DNA of 58,000 nucleotides from Cryptomeria japonica. Lineage: Eukaryota; Streptophyta; Pinopsida; Cupressales; Cupressaceae. Positions 21,286-31,885 of the stretch are shown here, piece by piece (within the stretch, counting starts at the first letter, position 1; each line of letters opens with the position of its first letter). The position numbers and the translations under genes are program-made. Where the stretch lies: the NCBI RefSeq assembly GCF_030272615.1, contig NC_081412.1, positions 693,852,083 to 693,910,082 of the forward strand. Reading direction: 5' to 3'. The notes under the pieces are model-generated. The model ran no database searches, was not told the origin of the DNA, and was given only the letters and a program-made list of their open reading frames with translations.

Positions 21286-22489
21286 TACAAAATCAAACAT
21301 ACAAATTGTCAGCATGTGATCCAAATTGCGCTAAAATTATATTAAAAAAATACCCAGGAAGCCAAATACATAAAATGAAAAATGAAAAATTGATGTTTAG
21401 ACCCTAAAAAATTCATGCTATTTTTTATGCGAGTTTCCACAGACAAGCAAAAACTCATACTTGTAAAGATTACCCCTCGCACGAGTAAACATCCCCATAT
21501 GAAAAAACATAACTTATCGCATGATACAATGGTCAACCAAGAACAATCTCGTATGAGTCATGGGACCAAACTAGATGACAAACCTTATATGACCATATGA
21601 CAAAACATAAAGAAGATATTTTGTTGTATGAGTAAGAACTACGCCCCACACGACAAAACAAGGCAAAATGACTTCAAATGAAAAATTAAATTCAAAAAAT
21701 TCAACAAAAATTCAAAATTTAAGAAATACAGAGTCTTAAGATTGATCACTTATTGCTAGGTCATAGTTCTGCGGTTGATTATGTCATCTTTGGCGCTCAA
21801 ATCGATGCTCTTGGATTGGAATGGCCATTTTTCTTTGCAGAGGGTTTTTCAAATTTCAAACTTTGAGAGGTGAAATTGAATTGAAAATGACACATGAACC
21901 CCTTATATAGCCTAAACCCTAATTTTCAAACTTGCTCCGATGGATGTAAAACTTGTACTCTAAGCTAAATCGACTGTCCTAAGTCCATTTTTGGGATCAA
22001 AATTGAAATCTAATGTCATTTCTCTAATCAAAATTTCACAACACTAACCACTTAGCACTTTCATTCTCAAGTCAATTTTTGAATCATTTTGCATTCAATT
22101 CCAAATCTCAATTTAATTCTCAAATCAACTCTGATTTTAATCTTCAACATTAATCTTCATGCTCAAATAAAATTATCATCACTCAAAATTGCATATAAGT
22201 GTTGTACCCTCGCTATCGTTCGATTTTGCTCCCGAGGGGGCATACTCATTACACCTTTTTAGTAATCATCATCATCAAAATTCAAGAATTTTTTTCAAAT
22301 CTTCATCTAAATTTGAGCAAAAATCTTTTCAAATCAATTAAACCTCGTTACTAGGGGCATCTTAACTAAATCACATTGTATCAAGTTGAGATTCTTCGAT
22401 GACAAATAAAGCAATCTCCAAGGGCATATCAATCTTTGTCCTTATCTGAATCAATCTTCAAATTGATGTTCAATTTCAATCACATCAAA
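21286..22489. other. Element A region upstream of the antisense PMD gene
   Basis: AT-rich, no convincing coding sequence. It contains a cluster of CGCACGAG / CTCGTATGAG-like motifs at 21420-21650, related to those in the 5' leader, and a G-rich block CTCCCGAGGGGGC near 22230. As it sits 5' of the antisense gene it could hold that gene's promoter or first exon; nothing in the sequence proves this. Confidence 0.45.
21420..21650. repeat. Second cluster of leader-like palindromic motifs
   Basis: TATGCGAGTTT (21427), CCTCGCACGAGTA (21474), ATCGCATGAT (21514), CTCGTATGAGTC (21549), TTGTATGAGTA (21623) and CCCACACGAC (21645). These are the same core family as at 2345-2505 and 3711-3930. Confidence 0.45.
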
Positions 22490-22866
22490 TCAAGCTAGAC
22501 ATTCTCTCTTGCTAATCAGTTCTTGTTTAATCAAGTTTGAAATTGGTTTTATCACTTTGCTCAGTCGGTTCTTGTTCAATCAAGTTTGGAATCAGTTGCA
22601 TCTCTCGCTCAATCTAGTTCAATCAAGTCGTAGATCGATGCTTGTTTCTTGATCCATCAAGTTCAGGAATGGTATCTCTCTCTTTATCAGTTCTTGTTCA
22701 ATCAAGTTTATGATTGGTATCACTTTAATCAATTTGTTCAGTTGCATTGCTTCAAATCAAGCTGAACATCTCACTCTTCATAGATTTGTGATCCATCAAG
22801 TTCGGAACTGATATCTATTTGACATCAACTATTCTTTGAACCAACACGCTACTCGTACATTAATTC
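22490..22866 (+). repeat. Degenerate tandem repeat before the 3' LTR of A
   Basis: A unit of roughly 55-60 bases built on ATCAAGTTTGAAATTGGTAT, then TCTCTCGCTCA and a TCAGTTCTTGTTCA block, repeats about five to six times with much divergence. The same array ends element B (1-190). Confidence 0.6.
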
Positions 22867-22879
22867 AAACAGGGGCAAA
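22867..22879 (+). other. Polypurine tract of element A
   Basis: AAACAGGGGCAAA directly abuts the 3' LTR start TGTAATACCC. Element B has AAAGAGGGGCAAA in the same place (206-218). Confidence 0.85.
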
Positions 22880-23904
22880 TGTAATACCCTAAAAATGGTC
22901 ATCTAAACCATGGGCCCCTAATCTCGACAACATCACCAAGGTCCTAACCAAAGTCAATTAAAAATTAATCTTGAGCACACAATTAATTTTCTAAATCGTC
23001 AATGTCACATGGGAAATTAATCACTCTCATTCAATTAAATAATTATTTAATTAATTAATCATTTCAAGTAAATCATTTTTAAACAATTATCCCATTTATT
23101 TTATTAAATATCTTAGTATATTCAATTAAATAAATCAATTTGCCATTAAATCATCAAAAAATGAAGTAATAGGAGAAAACGAATTAAAAATTGAGAAAAT
23201 AAATCAAATGGAGATAATCTTGAAAATCAAATTAAAAATTGAAAAAATCTCAGAAAAGCAATTAAAACAATTAAATCTCAAAATTGATTGAAATAGAGAA
23301 TAAATCAGTTTTTTTTTAATTTTATCTTAATTTTAGTTCAATTTACTTTAAAACTGAGAAAAGCAACCAATCACATCAATTCACTTGGATTGTGCTTCCT
23401 CTTGGAAAATCTTGACCACTCATCATCATTTCATCTCGACCGTCGGTTTCTTTCTGAATTTTCTATAAATTCAGGCTCTCATCTCCTAATCAAGGATTCT
23501 GGAGAATATATTGTTATCATGTTGTTTTTGCTCTAGGTTCACTAAGATTCCATATTGAGAATATTTGCATATTAGTTATTGCATATTTGTTAAATCATTT
23601 AGCTTAATATTCATCCATAGCTTAATAATGTTAGCCTAATATCCATTAATCTTGCATATCTTGCATCCATTTAGCTAAATTTCATACTCATATAGATTAA
23701 ATCCTTCATTTAGGTGTTGTCTAGTCACTGGTATTGCATATAAAAATATGAGAGCAAGACTAAACTCGCATCTACTAGAAGGCAATAGGTTTCTTTGTGA
23801 TGGTTTATTGTTCCTTGTCGATTGATTTACTAACCATGCATCTAATGACTTATCGAAGTGTTGTGTATTCTAGATACAGATACAATCCACTTTTCACACA
23901 CACA
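22880..23904 (+). repeat. 3' LTR of element A
   Basis: TG...CA ends, preceded by the polypurine tract and followed by CCATC (23905-23909). A TATA box TATAAAT lies at 23464-23470. Confidence 0.9.
23464..23470 (+). promoter_or_regulatory. TATA box in the 3' LTR of A
   Basis: TATAAAT in TTCTATAAATTCAGG context; the matching position in the 5' LTR reads AATAAAT (1805-1811). Confidence 0.45.
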
Positions 23905-24700
23905 CCATCTACTATTATTTCATCTATTAACTGATCTTTTGTCAATGAAAGAACCGATTCGTATTTACCTTTTTGATCACCAGACTCTAATTGAGTCTTA
24001 ACCTACCTCCCTCTTGTAGGCCTCATGGTAGGGTCTAATTTTTCCTTCTTCTCCTTTTCCCTTTTCTTCTCACCACTAGATAGGGATTTCCAGATAACTC
24101 TAGCAAATTCTCCTTTCTTAGGTGCCTTGGGAATGTCTGTATCTAATTTAGTCTTAGATTGCACTAGAGAAACTACCTCTTCCTTAGAACACCTTTCCCC
24201 TTAGATGCACCAGAGGGTTCTTCTTCATCAAGAGGTGTCTTCACCAGAGCAAGAGAAGGTCCTGTCACCTTCAACTTAATAGGAGCAAGGGCAATCTTTT
24301 TTTTCTTTTCTTTCTCAATTGCATCCCTCATAGATTTGACTTTCTCCTGGGGATGTCCTTCTTCAACAATAATTTCTTCTACAATCTTTGCAACTTTCCT
24401 CTTCCTTGTTGGTTCGGTGAACTTGGAGTGCAACTCCATTGATTTCTCCTTGAAGGTTCCAAACCTTTCCTCCTTGGTGTCTATGAGAGAATTTAGCAAT
24501 TGTTTTGCATACACATCCAAAGTAGCTTCATCGAACTCATACCCCATAGGCATTATCCATACTATTCGGAGTTGAACTGCTTCCATAAGACATTCATCTT
24601 TTTTTCACCATAAAGTCGATTGTCCCCTCATATTTCTTTACAATTTCTTTGGCAATTGTTTCTATCTCAGTCAACTACTGGCTAGTCTAAAACAAAAGTG
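23905..24700 (-). pseudogene. Element F ORF2, N-terminal/middle part (F1)
   Basis: Minus-strand frames from about 24690 to 23905 (24173-24586 open, then another frame to 23910) continue across element A into 1227-1177. Order: AKEIVKKYEGTIDF, MEAV, PMGYEFDEATLDVYAKQLL, a helical Lys/Glu-rich part, KLDTDIPKAPKKGEFARVIW, then SLTKDQLIDEIIVDG. Element C's ORF2 (39729-42386) has the matching order SRDIVKKYEDGICF, MEAV, PMGYE. This makes F1 a divergent relative of C ORF2. Function unknown. At 24701 upstream homology ends abruptly at TTTTGTTTTAG, which looks like an intron acceptor or a rearrangement junction. Confidence 0.6.
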
Positions 24701-25176
24701 CACATGGAAAAATGTGCTCAATCGCACCAAAATAGATCAACACACCACTAATATATCAAAAATCAATTACCAAATTGATCTTATATATCCAGTCTTAAAA
24801 CAAAAGCAATCTCCTTCAAGTCGGCTTCAAGAAGTGAAACATGTAGCTCTAAGTTGGCTTCAATCTCGAACAAAAAATAGCACCATAAAAAAAAGGTTAT
24901 AATCACACACTTCCTAAGGGTCTTCCCAATCATTGAGATCACAAAAACAATCACCAAAAACACTGCAATCATTGAAAATTATTCGGGATCAAAAAATTAT
25001 AGAAATACCCTATTATACCGATTAACTGCCTACTGATTACCTCCTTCTTTTGGATAAGATGAATCGCGTCTTCCAGATCAAATCATCAAGAAGAGTTTCC
25101 TTCAATGAAAACCTTAAACAAATAAGAAACTACCGGAAGTCACCTGAAATCACCGAATGAGTGTCAATCACCAATA
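24701..25176 (-). other. Unassigned stretch of element F, possibly LTR remnant
   Basis: AT-rich, no sustained frame. On the minus strand it starts TATTGGTGATTGACACTC right after the purine tract AAGGAGGAGAT, as a 3' LTR would (compare TGTTGG starts of C, D and H). No matching second LTR is in the window, so the call is tentative. The left end merges into ORF2 sequence at 24700. Confidence 0.35.
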
Positions 25177-25187
25177 ATCTCCTCCTT
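25177..25187 (-). other. Possible polypurine tract of element F
   Basis: AAGGAGGAGAT on the minus strand, preceded by TGCCATCAATGTCG, which resembles the GCCATCAATGCCAAAGG context of element C's tract. A second purine run AAAGGGGGAGAGATG lies at 25361-25376. Confidence 0.45.
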
Positions 25188-25439
25188 CGACATTGATGGC
25201 AACACCTATAGAAAATAGCTAAGTGTTGAAACCTATGAAACCTATACATCAAATGAAAGAATAAAATAATTCTAAGGATCCCCCTTATATCAACAATCCA
25301 AAAATCTACATCATCGAACAGTACACTCTATACACAATTAGTCTATACATTTTTCACCTCATCTCTCCCCCTTTGACAACAATGCCAACGATGGGGTGCT
25401 ACCCAAAATTGATATATATTTTACAATTACTTGAATATG

Positions 25440-26997
25440 TCAGCATAAGTAGTCTTCAAAAATCATAGGTGAGTATCCCATCCACTCTTCAGGTTATCCA
25501 AAACTATGATAAATGCATTAAATACAGTAGCATACATTTCTAATTCTCTCAAATCTAATGATACAGGCTGGGCCATTTCCTTAATACAGTCTGCCGTATT
25601 ACTTAACATAGTATCTAACTAGATGGAAATCAGGTTCTGAAGTTCACCCACTTTCCTCAAAACTTTCTCCTTATCCACTTGAAGGCTTAGAATCTAATCA
25701 TTTAAGGCTATAATTTGTCCTTCAATACTTCTAGTTAATGTTACATTGGGGTCAAAAGATTGAGAAATACTATCAATCTTGCCCTGGCTAACTCCTATCT
25801 ATTTATCAATATCAATAGTGAACATAGGCAAAATAAGGCAAGATTTATACAATTTATCGGCTTTTGAAAATGTGTTAGAAATAGTCTGCAATCTCTTATT
25901 CAGTGTTGCCTTGTCATCTTCAATCATTTTCAAGAAAGTTTGTTTTCTAACTTCCTTAAACCTCTCCAAAACTTTCTGAGTAGTTGTCTTCTCCAAAGAA
26001 TTAAAATTGGTATTTACACTATTAATCAACTGTAATAATTTACCAGAGGGGTTGTTATTCGAATCTAACTATACATTGGAAGCCACCTTTTGCAAAAGAT
26101 TTATAACATCAAAATTGGATTTTTGTGTTCATTCTTTGATTTCACCAAATCTTGACTAGCTTGTGCCTGAAGAGCAACAACAACTATCATTCTTTCTGCT
26201 AGAGACATTCTATTGAAGGGTTTATGAAAACTAATATTGAACTGTATAAAACTCCCTTGTCTTTGAATTTTGGCTATGTCAATTGCCACAAGTATTAGAG
26301 TCTTTGTTTCCTTACCCTTTCCTCTATCCGGTTCTTCCTGTTTCTCCTCTTCCCTCTTCTTAATATCAACCGGTCTTGATTCGACTTCTTTAGGTGCCTC
26401 ATATGCGCCGGTGTCACCACCTAGTGCACCATCCTCTACCTTTGCTAATTTATCATTTTCTTTAGCAGGCTCAACTTTGACAATATCCAAAACTTGTTTC
26501 TCTGCAACATCTTAAGTATCCTCCTCCTTATTTACATCATCTATCATAGGATTTTTTGGTTGAGATGGCTTAAGTGCATCTTTGTATAGAGGATCATTCA
26601 GAATAATTTTTTCTATATTTCTTCTGTCTCTTTCCTCACCTTCTCTACATTCCCAATCATTAATTTGTTGATCCAATTTTTGCTTCTAAATTCCTTTTTT
26701 GTTTTCTTCTTCAATTAACCTATCAACTTCACTATGAGTAATACAGGCACATACATTTGCAAGCTCTCTTTCCTTCATTTCTCTGTCAATTTTCCTTATA
26801 TAGATTCTTCTAGCATATATTAAACTGTACAATTCCTTTGGAATGGACTTTTCTAATTCAATTAATGTTTTACTAAAATTGTGTAAGTAAATTACAACTG
26901 CTTCCTTTACTTTTCTCTTGTCACCATCATCAAAATTTACATAACAAACTTCAACATATTTCAAATCTCCATCTACTATTATTTCATCTATTAATTG
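25440..26997 (-). pseudogene. Element F ORF2, C-terminal part (F2)
   Basis: Minus-strand pieces 26997-26686, 26490-26101 and 26029-25799 and between form one decayed protein. It opens at QLIDEIIVDGDLKYVEVCYV, the same residues where F1 ends, and runs on through KEAVVIYLHNFSKTLIELEK, an Asp/Glu/Lys-rich part (KKREEEKQEEPDRGKGKE), a MSLAERMIVVVALQAQAS helix and coiled-coil segments. It ends before a purine-rich tract at 25361-25376. The layout (charged middle, coiled-coil end, then AAAGGGGGAG) equals that of element C ORF2. F1 and F2 together would cover one ORF2, but they lie in the wrong order on the strand. Function unknown. Confidence 0.6.
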
Positions 26998-27585
26998 AGA
27001 CATTACATGCTGGCACATTCTATCAAACTGGTTGCTAAGATTAATCCTCTAAAATATCTTCTAAGCAAAGCAACACTCATAGGGAGATTGGCTAAATGGG
27101 TTATGATACTCACAAAATTTGACATTGAGTATGTAAAATGCAAAGCTATAAAAGAACAAGTCATTGCAGATCAACTTGATGGCATCCCGCTTGAAGATAA
27201 TCAACCTCTGAACATAGAATTTCTAGATGAATCCATAATGCATCTTACTCAATGAGCCTGGAAAATGTTCTTTGATGAATCTTTTACTCAACAAGGTTTT
27301 GGTACTAAGATTATTTTTATCACTCCTTAGAGATACTCAATTCAAAAGGTGCACAAGATCATCTTTCCTTGTACCAACAATATTGCAGAATATGAAGCAT
27401 TGGTGAATGGAATCAAACTGGCTATTGAATGGAAGGTTGTTGAGCTATGCATCTATGGTGACTCTCAGCTGATAGTCAACCAAATCAACAATGTGTATCA
27501 AACTCAAGATGAAAAACTAATGCCTTATAAAAGAATGGTTGATGACATTAAGAAATACTTTGTGTTTTTTTCATTTCAGTAGATT
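26998..27585 (+). pseudogene. Element E RNase H regions
   Basis: It starts in the tail of the first RNase H (RHYMLAHSIKLVAKINPLKYLL) and continues into the second, archaeal-like RNase H: MFFDESFTQQGFG (first Asp kept), NNIAEYEALVNGIKLAIEW (intact here, where A has a stop) and LCIYGDSQLIVNQINN. Stops at 27253 and near 27328 break the frame. A stop at 27580-27582 ends the last open part. Comparison with A (10150-10725) shows that the two copies carry different lesions, so each decayed independently. Confidence 0.82.
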
Positions 27586-27966
27586 CCTATATCAACAAAC
27601 AGAGCAACATATGCTATGACTACATTGGCATCTATACCACAACTACAAGAAACATAGTTCCACTATGAGTTATTGGTGGAAGAGCTTTGTTATCATGCTT
27701 ATGATTCACCTGATTCCTAGATGGTTTATTCTATCATTGGACATGACTCATCTTGCTATAACCATATCTACTCCTACTTACATGACCAAATCATCCCTAA
27801 TAACCTTACTCGCAATGAGAAAAGAAACCTGATCTGTAATGCTTCATGATATGTCATTATCGTTAACGATCTATATAGGCGAGGTTTAGATAGTACTTTG
27901 GTTAGGTGTATAGAACTTGAAAAGTCTCAATGTACATTATCTAAAGCCCATGAAGGTATTTGTGGA
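27586..27966 (+). pseudogene. Element E integrase, part 1, cut by D1
   Basis: Decayed counterpart of A 10763-11062 plus 16877-16925: TLASIPQLQET, SHIYSYLHDQ-type block (YNHIYSYLHDQIIP), DLYRRGLDSTLVRC and KSQCTLSKAHEGICG. It includes stops at Trp and Gln positions. It ends at the D1 duplication GTGGA. It also shows the uninterrupted version of the site where G entered A. Confidence 0.8.
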
Positions 27967-29019
27967 TGTTAGGTCCCGGAGACAACTGAGAGGGGGTGGT
28001 GAATCAATTGTCTAATAAATTTAAACCAAAAACAACTTAACAAAACTTAATGCTTAATACCAGTAAACCCAAGTTAATTTCGGTAGACATTTTATCAGTT
28101 AATTATAGTACCGGTAAAGATTAATATGTGAAACAAAAAGACAATAACATCCACAACACATAACACCAATATTTGTATGTTGAAACCCTGTAAGGGGAAA
28201 AACCATGATGAGAAACCTTACCCACAATCAGATGATACTACTGCAGATAGTATGTGTATACAATAGGGGGTCTGCACATGTAGAAAGGCCAAGTGTGCCT
28301 AGAGATCACTACTCAAACACAAATAGTAGTCACACTGACTACAATTGGATGGTTAAATCCAATAATGATGTACTTCTCAAAATAACATCTTCATATGTTG
28401 GATTTAGTACTAGTGTAGTTCTGATATGTCTTCACAAAAACCTTCGTTCAACCTTCAAATGATGTCTGCGTGTATTTCTCTACTTATTCTCACATATACC
28501 TTATTACATTCACATTCCACACTTTTCAATCAAATAAGATCTTACATATATACCGAAGCTTAGGACCAAAATGTATAGGTCGGCTTTACAAAAGATATTA
28601 CAATAAAAAAATTTACAAGCAAAACAATAACTGACGCAATATCTGATTCAACATGTTGACTTAATGCATTTACAACATTAATAAATCATCTCCATAGCGT
28701 GCCATGCTGATCAAGAATAGATAAGCCTGTCAGTGCTTATCCTGGACCTATTTGTTGGTAACAGCAAATATGCAAACATGAATATACCAATGAACAAATC
28801 TTCAAGACAAAGTGTCCAAACGATGTCTTTGACATAACCAAGTGTTTTCCATGTCATTCCAAGTGCCACTGAACAATATATCCTGCCGGTGAACAAGATA
28901 CTGGTGACTGTGCATAAGTCACTAGCTTGCCAGTGAACATTGCCAATTCTCCAAGTTCCAGAGTTGATAAGTGTTGACATCAATGACAAAACCATATTAA
29001 CATATCCAAAATACCAACA
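27967..29019 (-). repeat. 3' LTR of D1
   Basis: TGTTAGGTCCCGGAGACAAC...AATACCAACA on the plus strand, 1053 bp, matching 54528-55561, 46750-47742 and 52321-53335. It is followed by the complement of polypurine tract ATGCCAAAGGGGGAGAT. Confidence 0.9.
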
Positions 29020-29036
29020 ATCTCCCCCTTTGGCAT
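29020..29036 (-). other. Polypurine tract of D1
   Basis: AAAGGGGGAGAT on the minus strand (plus strand ATCTCCCCCTTTGGCAT), abutting the LTR. D2, C and H have nearly the same tract. Confidence 0.85.
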
Positions 29037-29394
29037 TCATGGAAACAAAAGATGGAAAAACCCATCAAAGTGCCAAAATAGAAATGCCAGATACCAAAAA
29101 CCAACAATCTCTCAAAAGAGATCATATCCACAATAACAATCTCTCCCCAAGGGATAAAGTCTCTCCCACTAGGAGTAACATGTGTTTTTCCATATCAATC
29201 TCTCCCCCTTTGATATCAAATACCAACGCAATACAAAAACTAGGTTCAAATACAAAATACCAACTTATTAAGTATACCAACTACTCCCCCTAAGAAGTAG
29301 CTCTCCTCATCAAAGCTGGAGTAAAAGATTTCTCTGTTATTTCTACTGGTTGATGACGAACATCAACTATCTAAGTTTCTACCAGTGGGGGTAT
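29037..29394 (-). pseudogene. D1 3' tail between RNase H end and polypurine tract
   Basis: This continues the D1 pol frame on the far side of element C (near VDVRHQPVEITEKSF and FTPALMRRATS) and then 3' UTR with several AAAGGGGGAG / ATCTCTCCCC-type purine runs (29020, 29128, 29200). The right-hand end is the GGTAT duplication of element C (29390-29394). Confidence 0.65.
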
Positions 29395-30487
29395 TGTTGG
29401 CATTTTGATGATGTTGTGATTGTCATTGATGGATGTAATGTGTACACTTTCTTGATGTATGAGTTATGCTCAACCAGTATTTGTTCCAACTGCTATTATG
29501 TATTATAGTCTTTAGACTATTGGTGTTTTGCAGAAGATGTTTACTGGTCACAAATTGACTAAAGACCTCAAGTGGTTTGATGATCTCAAGCGGTATGAAG
29601 GAACAAAGCGGTAGTTAATATTTTTCCAGTCTTCATTTTTGACAACCGGTAATCGGTAAATTGTATGAACTAGTATTGCTCTGTGATGAGTTACCAAACA
29701 GTATTTCTATGATGAGTTATCATCCACTAACACTTTGGCGGTGATTTTGTGTCATGTTACCAAATGTGTCTAGATGCACTGAACCTAGGAGCTTGTAATT
29801 TAATCATATTAGACTGACATGAAATCAGACTCCTTTATAAGGACATCATGTCTAGGGTTTTAGATGATGATGAGGGTTTGTATGTGTGATCATAGAAGAG
29901 AAGATTAGGTCTCTGTGAAGAGTAAGAGTGTGGAGATATTGAAGACTGAAGTAATGCTGAAATGCATTAACAATGAGCTATCAAGGATCTAACCAAGCAT
30001 ACTGTGCTAGTATCTAGATCACTCACTTGTTCTCACATCTTCAACAAGTCTGAAACCCTTAACCGGGTAGGCCTAGAAAATCCTTTATAAATCCTCTAAC
30101 AAGGTGGTTAACAACTGTGCATCTGAAATCCTCTCACAAGGTAGTCTTTAATAAGACTTATCTCCTAACAGAGATCTAGATTCCTAACAGGATCTGTTCT
30201 GGTGAAGAACATTGTATGACCTTAACCAGTCTGGTTTCTATTCTATAGATAGTTACTTGTGAGTTTCTGCTCACCGTGGTTTTTCCCATTTGGATTTCCA
30301 CATCAAAACATCTTGTGTTATGGTGATTGTGCTCTTGTGGATGAATGCTTTGTTTTCTATTTGGTTTGCATTTATCTTAAGCAGTTTATTAGTGAATCTG
30401 TTGTATAGGTTATTTGCTAAACTGTTTAAGAGTTTGAGTATAGTATTTTTTGGTATACTAATTCACCCCTCCTCTTAGTATTCATCA
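29395..30487 (+). repeat. 5' LTR of C
   Basis: TG...CA ends, GGTAT on the left and primer site on the right. TATA box TATAAGG at 29836-29842; the 3' LTR has TACAAGG at 43094-43100. Confidence 0.9.
29836..29842 (+). promoter_or_regulatory. TATA box of the C 5' LTR
   Basis: CCTTTATAAGGACATCATG; the only TATA-like sequence in this part of the LTR, mutated in the 3' LTR by a T-to-C change. Confidence 0.45.
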
Positions 30488-30489
30488 AT

Positions 30490-30502
30490 TGGTATCAGAG
30501 CC
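30490..30502 (+). other. Primer binding site of C (initiator Met tRNA type)
   Basis: TGGTATCAGAGCC two bases after the LTR end, the perfect common plant Met-type site. Confidence 0.9.
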
Positions 30503-30537
30503 AACCTTTCTATAAGTCTAACCACTTGGAAGGAGAT

Positions 30538-31810
30538 ATGGGGGAATACACTATGAGGGAGCTTACTCATCATCTCACTTAGACTGAGAGAGCCTATGAT
30601 GAACTCAAAGTCAAGTATAAAGCCTCTCTAGCCAAAAAAAGAGAGCATGCTGAGAAACTAATGGAGCTTACTAAAAATAGTTCTTCTGATGAAGCAGGCA
30701 TGGATGCCTTAGTTGAAGAAGTTGAAAAACTGAATGAATCTAATGCCAACCTGAGAAGGGAACTAGAAGGACTAACTATCAGAATGTGTCAAGAGCTTGA
30801 GAACCGATGGAAAGATGAAGATCTAGTAAAAGACAAAGATCATGAGATCTCCAAGCTGAAGCAAGAAATCAGTGCCCTTGCTACTCATCTCCAAGAGAGT
30901 AAAGTGGAAAAAGAAGAAATGCAAGGTGAACTAAACATGGCTATTTCTGAGAATGCAACCTTGATGGAAACCAATGCTACTATTTCCAAATAACTCACTG
31001 AGTCAAAAGAGATACTTGCCAAATTCAATTAGAGTACTGCTAAGCTAGAGCAAAAGCTTGAATCAGCAAAACCGGTAAAGAATACCACTAGACTTGGTTT
31101 CTCTAGGTATGAGGAAGGTGAGACCTCTGGAACAAAAGATGTAGCATCAAATAAGAAACCAACATCTAAGGATAAAGGTAAGAAAAAGTTTAAACCTATT
31201 TGCTTCATTTGTCTCAAGGAAGGACATACTACTAATGTGTGTAGAAATAAGGCCTACAATAATTTTCCTTATTTTGTAAACAATAAGCCTAGATCCAATA
31301 GATTCAATGGAAACTGTTATGCATGCAACAAGTTTGGGAATAGAGCATTTGAATGTAGGTTTGTTTTGCACAACATTGGGAGATATCCTCCAAGAACTCA
31401 AGGAGTTGTTTCAGAACCCTCTGTGAACCAGAATCCCAACCAGTATAATGCCTATGACCATTGGTCAGGTGGCTATCAAGCGACAACTAGTTGGAGAGCA
31501 ACTTGTTTGATTTGTCATGGTAGCGGTCACATTGCTGCAATATGCAGAAGGAAGAATGGTAGTATGAACAATGGACCATGGAGAACACCTGGAATGGTAT
31601 GCTATCATTGCAACAAATTGGGACACATTGCCAGAACCTACAAATTGAGAAAGAACCTATCGGATGATATATCGATCACTCCAGAAGGGAAGATTGATGT
31701 TGAAACCGTTCAAATGGGAATGAATAAAACATGGAAAAAGAAATCTGAATAAGTGTCATAAGATGAATCAGTTTCTGCACCTATTGTGGAAGTCTCTAAA
31801 CTAACAAACT
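30538..31810 (+). pseudogene. Element C ORF1: coiled-coil protein with four zinc knuckles (gag-like)
   Basis: Starts MGEYTMRELTHHL at 30538. A single frame runs to 31752 and probably to about 31810, interrupted by stops near 30580, 30991 and 31030, where Gln fits best. The N-terminal 150 residues are a strong coiled coil (EEVEKLNESNANLRRELEG, then repeated Lys/Glu/Leu heptads). Four knuckles follow: CFICLKEGHTTNVC (intact), CYACNKFGNRAFEC (His replaced by Asn), CLICHGSGHIAAIC (intact) and CYHCNKLGHIARTY (last Cys replaced by Tyr). This is a nucleic-acid-binding, multimerising protein by design, like gag, but I see no classical capsid domain. It would package element RNA. It ends near a purine run AGCTTAGGGGGAGC at 31825. 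Confidence 0.75.
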
Positions 31811-31885
31811 GAGCTTCAAAAAAGCTTAGGGGGAGCATATCGGTGAAATATTTGAACCCCCGATTTATATCGGTAAAGACCTTAA

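Larger units (their letters stand above)
1233..23904 (+). mobile_element. Element A: Tat-like Ty3/gypsy retrotransposon, 22.7 kb including a nested insertion
   Basis: LTRs of 1016 and 1025 bp (1233-2248, 22880-23904) both start TGTATTACCC/TGTAATACCC and end CACACACA. They are flanked by the 5-bp duplication CCATC at 1228-1232 and 23905-23909. The internal order gag, protease, RT, RNase H, second RNase H, integrase without chromodomain, then a long 3' region with an antisense gene, matches the Tat group of Ty3/gypsy. Without nested element G (5.8 kb) A is about 16.9 kb, large even for this group. All genes are broken by stops and a few frameshifts, so it is not autonomous now. Assignment to Tat rests on the second RNase H and the gene order; no tree was built. 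Confidence 0.88.

Noticed and set aside
22490-22866. CRISPR-like repeat array
   Set aside because: Repeat units are degenerate and adjacent without unique spacers, and the sequence is plant nuclear DNA.
24300-26500. Host gene with introns on the minus strand
   Set aside because: Charged coiled-coil frames looked gene-like, but the order matches element C ORF2 and the purine tract, and the two halves are permuted; a transposon origin explains it better. An intron at 24701 remains possible.
28711-29040. Open frame of about 108 codons on the minus strand in the D1 LTR, also present in the other LTR at 55253-55576
   Set aside because: Both are LTR copies, so the shared frame reflects duplication; D2 LTRs do not keep it and it matches nothing I recognise.
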